A stretch of 64,000 nucleotides of DNA, taken from NCBI GenBank assembly GCA_028751875.1, contig CM054140.1, forward strand, positions 49,824,671-49,888,670, written 5' to 3'. Below are positions 10,905-23,875 of this stretch, piece by piece. The notes beneath the pieces were generated by a model, which worked only from the letters and a program-made list of their open reading frames with translations, did no database searches and was not told where the DNA came from. Numbering within the stretch: the stretch's first letter is position 1; each line of letters opens with the position of its first letter. The position numbers were made by a program, and so were the translations under genes. This DNA comes from Rapana venosa (taxonomy: Eukaryota > Mollusca > Gastropoda > Neogastropoda > Muricidae).

Positions 10905-11815
10905 ACTTAACACTCCCATGAATGAAGTAAGTCACATTTTGACAGCACACTTTCTTCCTTCTATGAATGGAACAGAATATGTATCTGGATAAATGACTGT
11001 GTTCTCCATTTGGTGTTTTGAGTAGCTCTGATATTGGAACATTGATACATTCAGTTGAAAACGTATCCCTCAAATCAAAGTATATTGAGCATTCAAACAA
11101 CAAAATGGGTTTCATTTTCTAATTTTGTTTTACATAGTGGACACAGCTTTTCTTGATCATTGACATTATATTTCGAACATTCTTATTAAGCGGTAAAATA
11201 TTTAGCCTAGCGAGTGTAATGACAACTCGAAAACAATATATTTCTATAGTCACTGTACTTTCTTTCCAAAAAATACTTTAAAATAATGTTCTTTAGGTCT
11301 TATACTTCTCATTATCTCTTATAATTCCATACCACTCTTGCGTGAACATATCAGCTTATTTCTGGTTATATCCACGTAAAAGGTTTTTAGATTTCCAACA
11401 CCTTGTTGCAACCATGCAATATTAGATCCTGTTTCGCTTAGAATTTCTCTGATTGTTTTCATACTCAACATTCTTTTCTATTGTTATCTAGTTTTAGCAG
11501 CATTTGGTAAGCATTGTATGGCAATCCATTTGGACTCAAATGTAGAAGCTTAAACCAGTATCTAAGAACAGATGTATAAGAGTTAATATAAAGTGGATAT
11601 CTACCCAGTTTACCATAATACTATTTCATTTGGTGTTCTTGTCGGTACTCCTAAAAAATACCTTGCCTGCCTTCATATGTACTTTTTCAATATGGTCCAT
11701 TCTACACAAACCCCAAATTTTCGAAGCATATAACAAAAACTGGCAGTATTTCAAAATCGAACACCTTGAAAAATGTGCTTGCATTCATCTCTTTATATAG
11801 ATCTATGGAATGAGA
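10905..11815 (-). pseudogene. Decayed LINE, RT C-terminal region
   Basis: The minus-strand reading resembles the C-terminal third of a non-LTR retrotransposon polyprotein. A thumb-like segment (LLYASKIWG, near 11720-11740) is followed downstream by a zinc-knuckle-like segment (about 11100-11150, with a CxxC-like pair and ENETHFVV-like residues). The same order occurs at 32295-33320 on the plus strand. Many stops and frame changes interrupt the reading, and the catalytic palm is absent. The element class is not resolved by eye. Confidence 0.55.
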
Positions 11816-11816
11816 G

Positions 11817-11910
11817 AAAGAACTCGAACTCGAATGTTTTATTGAGGGTAAATGGATAAGCCAGAGGCTTAAAAAAATTTTTTTTACACCAGGCCCTCGT
11901 GAAAAGAAAA
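11817..11910 (-). repeat. Retroposon 3' tail with GAGTTC repeat
   Basis: The plus strand reads AACTCGAACTCGAATG and then TTTTATTGAGGGTAAATGG. The reverse complement is a polyadenylation-like AATAAAA followed by TTCGAGTTCGAGTTC. The LINE fragment ending at 33335 finishes with the same hexamer tail. This suggests a second minus-sense insertion abutting the LINE remnant at 10905-11815. Confidence 0.55.
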
Positions 11911-12282
11911 GAAACCAACGGGCAAACAAACAAGAATAATCATATAACATAATATACACAACAATGAAGTTAATAATAAACCTGATCGCTTATTTATTTA
12001 TGCAATCAACTATTCACAATATCAGTCAAATATATGATAAACCAACCAATCAATACAAATTGACTAATTACATACATATCAAGTTTTCCACATACATAAG
12101 AATACATTCACACCATTGCCATTCGCACAAATACAACCATGCATTTTAACAACCAAACCAAGCAATCAGGCCAACTTAATTAAAGTCAGAGGCAAAAATG
12201 GAAATGACTGATTCAACATCAGCTATTGCAATGAAAATAAATGATATAACTCTCTTTCCACATTCACCAGTTTACACGCGCA
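11911..12282. other. AT-rich unassigned DNA
   Basis: Possibly the body of the element whose tail is at 11817-11910. No conserved protein motif is visible. Confidence 0.35.
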
Positions 12283-12307
12283 GCACACACACACACACAC
12301 ACACACA

Positions 12308-12350
<43 letters not shown>

Positions 12351-12380
12351 GCACGCACCATGCACGCACACACCTGCGCG
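12283..12380. repeat. CA / GCAC microsatellite
   Basis: (CA)n passes into (GCAC)n and a (GC)5 run. Alternating purine-pyrimidine sequence of this type can adopt Z-DNA. Confidence 0.9.
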
Positions 12381-12517
12381 CGCGCGCCAAGCAAACACAC
12401 ACATGCATACACATTCACATGAATATCCATAAGAATAAATAAACCACCCAAGAATGACATTCAAATCACATATCCGCATTATCCTATTTTAACAGAACAA
12501 AACGCACCCCATACACC

Positions 12518-12520
<3 letters not shown>

Positions 12521-12596
<76 letters not shown>

Positions 12597-12675
12597 TGCA
12601 ATATTACATTTTTGAGAGAGTGAGAGAGAGATTGAGATTTATGCAATAAAATTGCATTTTTGAGAGAGAGAGACA
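12521..12675. repeat. GA microsatellite with internal direct repeat
   Basis: A (GA)n tract is followed by two GATTTATGCAATA...TTTTTGAGAGAG segments, about 50 bp apart. Confidence 0.9.
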
Positions 12676-12935
12676 TGTACTAAAATTTGTCTGCGATGAT
12701 AAAACATCAGAATTTGTTTTGTAAGAAGTAAATACTTCATGATATGCAGAAAACCTAGAAAGTACTGGGGACTGGTATGGGTGACCGTTCATACAGGACA
12801 TGTCAGTACCATGGACAGAACAGAGCACAACAGACACAACAGACCAGACCAGAAGTGCCGACACTTCCTGACGGCAGATGGCTTTACGAGGCACAAACGA
12901 ATATGAATCCTGAATTAAATGAAATTGAATGATGC

Positions 12936-12985
<50 letters not shown>

Positions 12986-13120
12986 TCTATTGCCCGTGTG
13001 CTGTGTTCAACTGGCTTCGTTGCTCTGCTGTGTGCTAAAGAGCTCACCAGCAATGAAGAATGGCTGGAGTGAAGGTTATATCTATATTGTTCCTGTCCTG
13101 TCTCTCTCGTTTTGTCTTGT
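12676..13120. other. Unassigned DNA with 47-base poly-C
   Basis: An uninterrupted C run spans about 12937-12983. The flanking sequence has no recognised gene. Such runs are error-prone, so the length should not be trusted. Confidence 0.5.
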
Positions 13121-13250
13121 TTGTTTGTTTGTGTGTGTGTGTGTGTGTGTGTTATTTTGTTTTTTGTCTCTCGTACGCATGCTCATACACCCCACACATA
13201 CACCCACCCACCATGCATCCCACTCACCCACCCACCCATCCACCCACCCT

Positions 13251-13307
<57 letters not shown>

Positions 13308-13310
13308 CTG
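13121..13310. repeat. GT, CCA and GA microsatellites
   Basis: (GT)n at 13130-13152, CCCACCCA-type repeats at 13200-13250 and (GA)n at 13253-13305. Confidence 0.9.
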
Positions 13311-13695
13311 AACTGAAAAGAGATGCTCATGAAGGTGTAAAGTGCAAATTAATGATTAAAAAAATAAAAAGGATAATAAAAGAGACAAACTTATAAGCAT
13401 TGATCGTATCGTGTATTTTATCATTATGTAAGGTGAATAAAACATAAGTCATTGTAAATGAAATAGAAGCAGACCTGTACTGCGGGTGTTGATCAACAAG
13501 TTGACAAAGAAGGTGTTTGAGGGAGGAGTACATAAGCACGTAAACATCGTGCTCATAAGCTTTTGTTCTTTAACCCACTCCATATAAGGCCTTGTTTATT
13601 GAGGACAATTAACTTGATGAATTTCTGTCGAATACGTTTATTGCACCGTGATCATGTTTTATGTTGCATGACACTTTTTGATAGTCATTCAAGCT
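13311..13695. other. Unassigned DNA
   Basis: AT-rich; nothing recognised. Confidence 0.4.
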
Positions 13696-13744
13696 AAACA
13701 GACACACACACACACACACACAACACACACACACACACAACACA

Positions 13745-13786
<42 letters not shown>

Positions 13787-13922
13787 TATATATATAATGT
13801 TCATAGAAAAAAATGTATTGCAACTCATGTAAAACATACTGTTTCTGTTGTGACCTCTGTCTGTCTGTTGTCTCATCCCCTTCTCTTTCTATCTCTTCTT
13901 CTTTGTGTGTGTGTGTGCGTGC

Positions 13923-13968
<46 letters not shown>

Positions 13969-13972
13969 CCCC
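13696..13972. repeat. CA, TA, GC and GT microsatellites
   Basis: (CA)n at 13700-13746, (TA)n at 13750-13796, then (GC)n/(GT)n at 13905-13968. Confidence 0.9.
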
Positions 13973-14384
13973 CTCATGTTTCTTTATTTTTGAAATTTAT
14001 TTCCCCTCCCCCTTTTTGTGAATATTTTTCTCCTTTTTTTTCTTCTCTCATATCAAAAACCGTACTAGCATAATAATTATATAACAGTGAAAAACATGAT
14101 GATATTGATTTTATTTTAAAAGACCAAAAAATGATAAATTACAAGTTTGGCGATCAAACTATAAAACAAACTCACGTAAAGAAAAACAACACGACCAAAA
14201 AGCAGTCAGCTACTTCAGGGAAAAACCACCTATTATTTAAAAGAAACTGGGTAGTTCATGGTATAGTATCTCTTGTTCTATAGGCTTTGCATCCATATAC
14301 GGCTAAAACGCAAAATGATATTAGGACGACTTACTGCACGCGAGGAGTAAACAGCCTACGTGCCTTAGACTGGCTAGTGAAGCC
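13973..14384. other. Unassigned DNA
   Basis: AT-rich; nothing recognised. Confidence 0.4.
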
Positions 14385-14628
14385 AAGGTTAAGCAGCGTC
14401 GAGCGTGGTTACCACTTGGATGGGTGACCGTTAGCGCCTTGCCTTCAGCACAGTCCCCCAGTTCACCCAGCTGTAAATGGGTACCTGCCTCTTCAGGGTC
14501 AGGGAAGGTAAAGCAACGAGGGAGAGGAGATGGGCGCCGCCCTCAATATGCTGGCCCCTAGAGAAGTTGAGGTCTCTGACGCCTCGCTCTCCTACGACCT
14601 TATAGGTTATGGGACACCTTTACCTTTT
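14385..14628 (+). repeat. 5S-like SINE (family S), headless copy
   Basis: AAGGTTAAGCAGCGTCGAGC and then CTTGGATGGGTGACCGTTAG resemble the internal promoter region of animal 5S rRNA (box A, intermediate element, box C). A shared body follows: CCCAGCTGTAAATGGGTACC, then GGGCGCCGCCCTCAATATGC, ending at CCTTTACC. The tRNA-like head seen at 34081 is missing or diverged here. Confidence 0.8.
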
Positions 14629-15338
14629 AGTCTGTTTTGCTGGAATATATTTAGGCCTGTTAATGCCGTTATTGCTGGATAACAACACAGAATAAACTGC
14701 ATGTCATCTTGTAATGATTCCTTACACGTAGGTCATGTATTCATTATGCATTCTGTATCTAAGTTTATGAACATTTATATCTGACAAGCACAGTCTCAAT
14801 TTAGCTGTCATTTTTTAAAGGCATATAGTTATAATCCATGTCAGTCCCTAAAGATATGTTGGCGTCACGTAAGCTTATGATTTGTCAAAAGATTTTATAT
14901 CAATCACAAAATTGTATATGACCGTTCGTTCCATTCTTGCCAGTGACAGTCCACCAGCCTGTATAAAAGGACAACTAGACATATCCTAAGCGGTATTTGC
15001 ACAATATATATGAGCAGTTACGTATAAGTTTGGCCCAGCTCAATCCCCCCCCCCCCCCCCCCCCGCCTTTCCCCCCAAAAAACAACAACAACCCAACAAC
15101 AACACAAAGCAACAACAACAAAACCAAACGAACAAACAAACAAACCCTAGCATCTAGATCGAAAAGCATCCTATAAAATTTGAAACGTAGCTGGTGCTAC
15201 AGACAGCCATTTTCTTTTCTTTTTGTGTTCCCTTTTATATAATGGAATTAGCACTCACGTGCACAAACATTTGATTTCCCTCGTAGATTTGTTTGTAAAC
15301 ATAGAGCATTCATACATACAGTGAATTTCATCATCATC
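14629..15338. other. Unassigned DNA
   Basis: Mixed sequence with a 20-base poly-C run near 15045-15064 and an AACAAC-rich stretch. No gene recognised. Confidence 0.45.
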
Positions 15339-15469
15339 GTCTTCTCTGTCTGTCTGTTTGTCTGTCTCTCTGTCTGTCTTTATCGCTGTCTCTGTCTCTA
15401 TATCTGTCTGTTGTACCTCTCTCTGTCACTCTCTCTCTCGCGTGCTCTCTCGCTCTCTCACACACACAC

Positions 15470-15513
<44 letters not shown>

Positions 15514-15778
15514 CTCTCTCTCTCTCTCTCTCTCACTCACTCACACTCACAGCGCGCGCGCACGCCGCATACTCACACACACTCACTTTCTTTCTCTCTC
15601 TGTGTCTCTGTCTCTGTCTGTTTCTCTCTTATCACTGCCAACCCCCACCCCCCCACCTACCACACCCCACCCGCACACCCACACACCCCGCACACCCACA
15701 CACCACACACACCACACCCGCACACACACACACACCCGCACACACATACCACACACACACACTCTCTCTCTCTCTCTC
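15339..15778. repeat. CTGT, CT and CA microsatellite complex
   Basis: Alternating (CTGT)n, (CT)n and (CA)n blocks with CCCA-rich spacers. The open frames on both strands are low-complexity. Confidence 0.9.
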
Positions 15779-15862
15779 TGGGACTGGATGTAAAAAAAAA
15801 AAAAGCACATGGGTGCTTATTCCTCGAAATAAAAGAATTGTCATTGTCATTGTCATCATTTT
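15779..15862 (+). repeat. SINE-A tail
   Basis: GGGACTGGATGTAAAAAAAA followed by GCACATGGGTGCTTATTCC and CTCGAAATAAAAGAATTG, then two GTCATT repeats. There is no head. A CT tract lies immediately upstream, as in other truncated copies. Confidence 0.85.
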
Positions 15863-15919
15863 TTTTGACACTCCCGTGTGGCCAAGGTCAGTGAAGTGAA
15901 ACGCCAAAGTAGGTCAGGA

Positions 15920-15953
<34 letters not shown>

Positions 15954-16630
15954 CCCCCAAGGTAAAGTCCGACAGTGTGTAAAAAGCACTGACATGGAAG
16001 ACAGGTAACTCAGGCTTTACTATTTGGGCTACACGCCGGTAATACTAAATCCCTCTTTTCCTTCTGTGTTTCCGTGTGACTCTTATATTCGGTATTACGT
16101 ACTAAGGCATCCACAGAAATTAAAAAACACTTTTTGTGAAAGACTAGCCTCTGACTCAAAATCGTGTGATTTTGAACAAATTTGGTAGGTTTGAAATGTT
16201 TTAATATTTCACCAAACACTTGTACCCTATCAGTCCTTTGTCGTCTGCTAGCTTCCTTACCGCAATATGCATGCGCGGGGTCAACACTATAGGAATACAA
16301 GCAGTCCTCGTTTGATGATTATGTCCAACTTTCTTGTGACTACCTGGTATTGCTCTATGTCCTCAATCCCAAAAACAAGCGCACAGTGCATTTTTTCAAA
16401 CTTTAAAAAACTCTGTGAAAATCACCGAAAAAATGTTCGACTCGCACTCTATACAAGATACTACGTGACCCACAAAATAATACTGCTTAACCACAAACGA
16501 TTAGCATTGCTTTTTCCTTAATTGATGAGTTGTTGATTTTTTCGTCCTTCTTTTTCTCTCCTATCTTTTGTTCGCTGCTGTGACAGAAGATAACAGCAGC
16601 ATTGCTTTTTCCTTTCCTCTTTTACCTGTA
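15863..16630. other. Unassigned DNA
   Basis: Contains a short (GT)n run at 15921-15951. Otherwise no recognised gene or repeat family. Confidence 0.4.
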
Positions 16631-16641
16631 TTAAACACACA

Positions 16642-16689
<48 letters not shown>

Positions 16690-16978
16690 CAACACACTTA
16701 CACCACAACACACACATAAACACACACAACACACACCACACAAAAGCAGCAGGAGCGGGCGCGCACTTGACAGCAACAACAGCACAAAGACCACGACTCA
16801 ATACAGACAACACAACACACTACACACACACAACACACGCACGCACACGCATCGTCTAATACAGTAGCTAACACACACACACACACACACTGTGCACATA
16901 CATGTGTGCGAACATTTGTGTACGTGTGTCCTTTTAGTTAACGTCTTTTCATATTAACTCAATAAGTTAGACAAAATA

Positions 16979-17059
<81 letters not shown>

Positions 17060-17062
17060 TGC
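16631..17062. repeat. CA and GT microsatellites
   Basis: (CA)n at 16636-16735 and 16867-16891, then (GT)n at 16980-17058. CA and GT arms face each other about 250 bp apart and could pair. Confidence 0.9.
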
Positions 17063-17496
17063 ATAAGTATTGTATATACTTGAACAACTAGGAACATGTG
17101 CATTTTATGATATTTTCAAAAATTTCAGTCAAAACCCAATTTAACTTGAAGAGGAAGGTCAAAAGGTAACCTGTGAAAAACGAGCAAGCTCCTCCTACAC
17201 CACGTCTAACATTTCAAGATTATCACATAAAGCATCAGGCAATGATGAACAGTATCAGTGTTGAACAACTAATCGGGCGAATACGGCTTTAATTGATGAA
17301 GTGAAAAAATAGCCTGCAGCGGCGTAATGTGATCACTTCGAACACATGACACACAATCAACCGACCTCAGTTAAAAGGGCGTTGAGTCTTCATGAAACCA
17401 ACGACACAGGTTGTTTTGGCAAAGAGATTTTTTTTTTCATTTAGACTCGATCGATTCACGTCTGGCACATCCTTTTGAATGTGTATCATGATCCTT
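17063..17496. other. Unassigned DNA
   Basis: Nothing recognised. Confidence 0.4.
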
Positions 17497-17668
17497 CACC
17501 TCCACCTATCCCGTAGTCCCGTGGGGACACCAATGAAGATTTTGCAACCAGCTTCCTCCACTTCTTCCCGCGGTCTCTGCTTTCCGTAGCCAGTCGTTCC
17601 ACTCAAGGCCAGTCTACTCTCTGATGTTGTCTTCCCATCGTTTTCTCTTGTCTGCCTCTTGTCTCCCT
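17497..17668 (-). pseudogene. LINE ORF2 C-terminal fragment
   Basis: The minus-strand reading gives a KRKRWEDNIRE segment, then a Trp/Leu-rich stretch, then a segment resembling the usual 'SSxVPQRP' end of many RTE/CR1-type LINE polyproteins. The order and spacing match the extreme C-terminus of such proteins. A stop interrupts it within the first third. Only about 55 codons remain. Confidence 0.55.
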
Positions 17669-18787
17669 CCTTGTATCATGATACAGTGTTAAACTGTTAC
17701 TTACCCCGTCACACACATTTTTTTAATATTTTTTTTTAATAGAAGACAGTATCTGTCCTGCAAGGACAGTGGAATGTGTATTTTGATGGAACTGTGGCTG
17801 TTGATTGCCCCCTTGTTAGCAGTACGATCTGCCCATTCCTTTCCCCAAAGAATGGAGTAAAACTCAACAAACTTGTACACAGGTACTGTGTGTGGGTAAA
17901 AAGCAACCAACCATGAATCAAGTGAAGAATGTTGGTCACAATCTCACCTCTCATTGTAACTATCAAAAGATTTGTAAAGACTGAAGAACGCGCTTGGAAT
18001 TCGCTCAGAATAGTACCCGGTACTTGCAAAAAAAAAAAAAAAAGTACAAATAATGATTTAAAATTAAAGCCGTCATGATAGCAAGAACAAAAACTAGATT
18101 TAAAAAGCACTGAGAGTATAGAAAATGACTTTTCAAATGCAGTGATCCCAATGACAGTGAGCAGAACACACTGTCAGTCATTATGCTATCATATAGTATC
18201 ATTATGACAGATAGGAACGCTATAAAACAGTCAGCACATAACGTGGTGTAGCTGCAGTCCACTGTTAAAATTCAGGCGCTCACAACGGGACTCACTACAA
18301 CAGAGAAAACACTGATAACTTTGTACACTTTGTAGCTGAAAATGTACTCTTCGTTAATCTCAAAATGTATTAGCGAGCTCAGCTGAGAATTTTTTTTAAT
18401 GTGTGTAGGCTTATGTGTGTGAGGGTGAAGGGGGGTGGGGTGCGTGCAGTGGATATAATTATTTACTGTTGTGGGTGTGTATGATGTAGTCGCCTCCACG
18501 TCACAGCAATGCTTTATGCAATGCGTACCAACAAACTGTATAATGAAACACAACTTTTTGCTGTTCATGTATTGGCGCTCTGTTGTTTCTGAACGAATAA
18601 ATTGTGTTTAAACCTGTTTCCAACAGTCCGAAAGAATGCTTATTGCCAGAAAAAAGGCCACTGTATATTGTTTGTATATTACACTCACAATACAGCAGCC
18701 CACGTGTAGCAGCTTTCATGTTCAGCAGCTGTCATGTTCACGTTCATTTTCATTGTTCCATTGAGCAGACCACAAGCTTATTGTTGC
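17669..18787. other. Unassigned DNA
   Basis: No gene recognised. Small A-runs occur at 18030-18044 and a G-rich patch near 18420-18445. Confidence 0.4.
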
Positions 18788-19065
18788 TGTGACAAGGGGA
18801 GTTTTTCCCCCTGAGTTAACATCCGTGCCGACTCCACTCCCCGTAAGTCCTGCGGATGAGACTTTAAACCGAATGCGCGCAGAACATCTTGCGCGAACAT
18901 TAAAACCTGTGCCGCTTTTCGGAAAAAAAGTAGGCCATTGCGTGCCTGTGGGAACGGGTGACAAAATTTACAAACCGCATACACTGACTCGAAGAGTGGA
19001 TGTAAAAAAGCAGATATGAGGGCTTATTCGATTGTCCTCGAAATGAAGGAATAAAAGAAAACTAA
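18788..19065 (+). repeat. SINE family A, body plus tail
   Basis: From CCCCCTGAGTTAACATC through GATGAGACTTTAAACCGAAT, GCGCAGAACATCTTGCGCG and GGGAACGGGTGACAAAATTT to the GTGGATGTAAAAAAGC tail, this matches the full-length copy at 53461-53800. The tRNA-like head is missing. Confidence 0.85.
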
Positions 19066-19244
19066 TAAGAAATATGACTCCAAAATGCTGTTTGTTCCTG
19101 TTAATTACTGAATATACACTACTTAAACCAACAAGGTTCGGTGACCGCCATAGGTGAAGGATTTGATACAGTGGCGATTGTTGGGTGTGCTTCAGATATA
19201 CTATAGGCTTCAACTAAATGTTTGCGCAGAGAGAGGGGGACAAT
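19066..19244. other. Unassigned DNA
   Basis: Nothing recognised. Confidence 0.4.
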
Positions 19245-19375
19245 GACAATGACAATGACAAATTCTTTTATTTCGAGGATAATGAATAAGCACACATGTG
19301 CTTTTTTACATCCAGTCCCCGCCCGTTAGGGATACATCTTAATAATAATAACCCAATACTTATACAGTCTCACAA
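19245..19375 (-). repeat. Element G 3' end with SINE-A tail (inverted)
   Basis: Reverse complement of the arrangement at 1125-1236: tail first (TTTATTTCGAGGATAATGAA), then GGGATACATCTTAATAATAA and ATACAGTCTCAC. It is preceded by three AATGAC repeats (GTCATT on the minus strand), the same terminal repeat as at 15845-15858. Confidence 0.8.
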
Positions 19376-19814
19376 TAAAAACAAGGGGAAATAACCCTTT
19401 TCAAAACAGCTCCCCCCCAACAACCCCCCCCCCCCCCCCCAAAGCAAGTAATTAAAAGAAAATCCTAAAAATACCCCACCCCCCAAAAAACCCTAACCAA
19501 AACAAACAAACAAACAAAAGAGAAGAAAAAACCAAACCAACAAAAGATGATAAAAAAGAGAAAAACAGACAAACAACAACAACAACAACAACAAAGCCAA
19601 GAAAAATAACACAACCAAACTTAATAAGTCATAAAGATAAACATCTACACATTGTCAAATGGTACACATACTTGTTACACATAATTATAAGATATTGAAA
19701 TAGGGCACTCATTAAAACTTAAGTACAGAGGCAAGTCCAATAAAGTATTGAAAATATAAAAATATGAATCCTTCATCAGGATATACTATGACTATAAGCA
19801 GGACGATAAAAGGT

Positions 19815-19849
<35 letters not shown>

Positions 19850-20075
19850 TGTGTGTGTGTGTATTTCAGAGATAATATCCAATATATAATTCCCAAAACA
19901 GTATGCGATCCCATCAACACTCATTTTAGATTATACTCGTTTCAAATTGTATGTCATGATAATGAAATAAATTTAATACCCATACATCCACACAATAAAA
20001 ACAAGAAACAAACCAAGAAGAAATTTAAAACTATACAGTCGTTGAGGGAGAGAATATGAGTGGGTGAGTGTGTGA

Positions 20076-20110
<35 letters not shown>

Positions 20111-20688
20111 TGTTTGTTTGAGCGTGTGTGTGTGGGGGTGGGGTGGGGGTGGGGGGTGTTTCAGGGATAATGCTAAAAATGTAATACTCACATAGCACAC
20201 GATCAACACAAACACTTTTTAATTATGCTCATGCAAATTGAATGTCATGGTTGAAAATAAGTGCAATACCCATACACTCACATAATAAAGAGGGGGGAAA
20301 AGCCAATAAAGTCATAAAAAGAACATCTACACATTGTAAGTAATAGAAACAAAATCTTTTTTCCAGGATAATGAATAAGTATTCATGTGCTTTTTTACAT
20401 CCAGTCCCCGCCCATGGGGTCACATTTAAAAATGCACTCAGTACTCATACTTTCAAGCAGAAGAAGCAAAGGAAAAAAAAACAACTTTTTTTTAGAGAAA
20501 AAGAGAAAGAAGAAAAAACAAACAAACATACAAACAAACAAACAAACAACAGAAAAAAACAACAACAACAAACAAATGGAAAAAAACCCCATAAAACCCC
20601 CCCAAAAAACAAACAAACAAAAAAAACAATTAAAAAAAATATTTAAAAAATAGCACCGTTCCCCCCTTCACATACACACACACACACA

Positions 20689-20749
<61 letters not shown>

Positions 20750-20815
20750 CAAAAAAAAAACAAACAAGCGAAAAACCCAAACAAATTACCAACAAGAACA
20801 AAGTAACAACTACAG

Positions 20816-20891
<76 letters not shown>

Positions 20892-21079
20892 AGCCAAACT
20901 TATAGATCATAAAATTGAACACCTTCATATTGCAGAATAGTACACATAGTTGTTACACGTAATAATAAGATATTGAAATAGGACACTTACTGAGCTCAAG
21001 TACAGTCAACAAGCCCAAAATAATATTGAAAATAGAACGTATGAAAAAGCCCTTTATTAGAAGACACAACAACTATAGA

Positions 21080-21154
<75 letters not shown>

Positions 21155-21186
21155 TTTAATTGCATATCGGCCTTAGGCCACAATAC

Positions 21187-21259
<73 letters not shown>

Positions 21260-21448
21260 CAGAGATGGTACTAAATATATGATTCTCAAAACAGTACACG
21301 ATCACCTTCAACACTTAGTTTGATTACTCATACAAATTTTATGTCATGATAATCAAATAAATTCAATACCCATACTCTCACACAATAAAAACAAGGAGGG
21401 AAAGAAAGAAGGAAAAACAAAACCCAGCCAAATCTATAAGGTCATGGT

Positions 21449-21506
<58 letters not shown>

Positions 21507-21730
21507 TAGATAGAGAGGGAGAGAGAGAGTGTGTGTGTGTGTGTGTTTCAGGGATAACACTAAATATATATATAATTCTCAAAACAGTGCACGATCACCG
21601 TCAACCCTTATTTTGATTATACTCATGCAGGTTATATGTCATGATAATGAAATAAACTCAATACCCGTGTACTCACACAATAAAACAAGGAAGAAGAGAA
21701 AGGGGGGATAAAAACCAAATCTATAAGGTC

Positions 21731-21796
<66 letters not shown>

Positions 21797-21862
21797 TGTG
21801 TGTGTGTGTGTTTTAAGGATAATACTAAATATATAATTCTCAAGGGGAGAGAAGAGAGAGAG

Positions 21863-21919
<57 letters not shown>

Positions 21920-21950
21920 AGAGAGAGAGAGAGAGAGAGAACTGAACTGA
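19376..21950. repeat. Cluster of related G-like modules with GA/GT/CA tracts
   Basis: At least four imperfect copies of one module occur, at about 19860-19995, 20160-20300, 21256-21400 and 21548-21680. Landmarks in order are TTTCAG(A/G)GATAA, ATATATAATTC, ACGATC, ATGTCATGATAATGAAATAA and ACTCACACAATAAAA. They are separated by pure (GA)n and (GT)n runs, for example 20818-20890, 21080-21150, 21452-21500, 21733-21795 and 21857-21920. A SINE-A tail lies at 20355-20440 on the minus strand, and the 5' part of element G at 19690-19820. No coding sequence is seen. Confidence 0.75.
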
Positions 21951-22190
21951 ACTGATCTGAACACATTGTATTGCTTTAAATTGTACAGTTTATCAGCATG
22001 TATTGCGAAAGACCGAATCAAACGCAACGCGAAAGGTTTGACATGAAAACCATATCAAACAGATGTTTCTTTCTTTTTTTTCTCTGTCAGAATTGACGAG
22101 AGCTAGAGAAGAGAGAGAGAGAGAGGCGAGAGCGAAAGCGCACACTTTGAGCACACACTTTGTGTGTATTCGTGTATATGTGTACGTGTG

Positions 22191-22222
<32 letters not shown>

Positions 22223-23089
22223 CTGTGAGTGCATGACTGCGTGCGTGCGTGCTTGCTTAAGTTTGTAGGATGCTAGAAGCAAACTAGACACAGTTACTGA
22301 AGCATGATTTTAATTAAATGTTTTGCGTCATCATCGTTGATTTTGCTCTTACTGTGTGTGTATGGCATGTTATAATCGTGTGTGCATGAGCATGTATGTA
22401 CGCCGGCTCTGTGTGTGTGTGTGTGTTTGTGCGCGCGCGCCTTTGCATGCATGCATGTGTGTAGGCTTTGGATTGAATTTTACTGCTGCCTGTGATGTAT
22501 GTGGGGTTTTTTGTCCTGTTTGTTGTGTCTACATATGGCTTGTGACCCATTTGGGTTTTTTCTCTGTGTGTGTGAGTGTGTGTAGGTATATTTTGTGTTT
22601 TTAGTTCTTGGATGGTTTTTTGGTTGTTTTTTGTTGTTATTTTTAAAAAAATGTAATTGCAGTTTTCGATGGTGTATTATTCGTGTTCGTCTTTGTAAAA
22701 ATGGGCGTGCATTATCGATTATTGATAGTAATGCTTTTAGTGTAATATAGTAATCATAATAATTGATATGGCTCTCAGTACATGACATATAACAATCATT
22801 TGTGCATTGGCATGTATGCATGCGCGCTTATGTGTGTGCATGTTTGTGTATCTGCGTGCTGTATGTGTGCGTGCGTGCCTCGCATTCTATGGGTGTCACT
22901 GTGAGTGGGTCGTCTGTGTATGTTTGTGTGTGGACTTTTAAGACTGACTTTTTTATATTTTACTTTCCGTGCTATATGTTTTCATGTTTATTGTTCTTAT
23001 ATATGGCTTGTAGCCCACATGAACTTCTGTTTATTGAGATAATAAAATAGTGGTATTGGTATTCCTGAGGGAGAGAGACAGATTTATTT
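21951..23089. other. Unassigned DNA with GT tracts
   Basis: (GT)n/(GC)n blocks at about 22188-22220 and 22408-22440. The rest is AT-rich and unrecognised. Confidence 0.45.
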
Positions 23090-23357
23090 AGTATTTATTT
23101 ATTTATTCTTTTATATCGAGGATAATGGAATAAGCACTTATGTCCTTTTTTACATCCAATGCCCGTGTGTATGCGGTTTTGTCAATTTTGTCATCCGTTC
23201 CCACCGGCACACAATGGCCCACTCTTACGAAAAGCGGAACAGGATTTAACGTGTGCGCAAGATGTTCTGCGTGCGTTCGCACACGGGGCCTCGGTTTATA
23301 GTCTCATCCGAAAAACTTTTGGGGAGAGTGGAGTCTGCACTGATGTTAACTCCAGTA
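23090..23357 (-). repeat. SINE family A, truncated before its head
   Basis: The minus-strand element ends at the word matching GGAGTTAACATCAGTGC. Plus-strand landmarks are TATATCGAGGATAATGGAAT, TTTTTTACATCCAATGCCC, CACCGGCACACAATGGCC, AAGATGTTCTGCGTGCGTTC and GGTTTATAGTCTCATCCG. A GA tract begins exactly where the tRNA head should start. Confidence 0.85.
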
Positions 23358-23429
<72 letters not shown>

Positions 23430-23488
23430 GACAGAGAGAGACAGAGAGAGAGAGTGAGTGTATGTGTTGTGTGTGTGTGTGTGTGTGT

Positions 23489-23520
<32 letters not shown>

Positions 23521-23622
23521 GTACACATTATACTTATAGACAGATGGATAGACAGACGGATGAATGGATGGATTTTAGTTTTTTTTTAAAAATCAGGTTT
23601 TTGTTGACTTTAACACCTCTTT

Positions 23623-23662
<40 letters not shown>
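23358..23662. repeat. GA, GT and GACA microsatellites
   Basis: (GA)n at 23360-23455, (GT)n at 23468-23518 and (GACA)n at 23622-23662, about 200 bp upstream of the first rhomboid coding exon. Confidence 0.9.
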
Positions 23663-23663
<1 letters not shown>

Positions 23664-23875
23664 TAAATCAATAGATTTTGTTTTCATTCAGGTTTTGTTA
23701 TTGTTGTTGTTGTTGAACTTGGCGCCTCTTTGCCAGGCAGTATTAAATCAAAACATCCATCTTTTTCCAGATTGTCTCACCAACTGTCCCTGCCTCCCGT
23801 CCAACAAATCCACCACACCTCATATAATATCATATCATAATATCCAGTAACAGCCAGTAACACCACAACAATACA

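Noticed and set aside
15321..15899. 192-codon plus-strand frame
   Set aside because: Low-complexity CT/CA dinucleotide translation that ends in a SINE tail.
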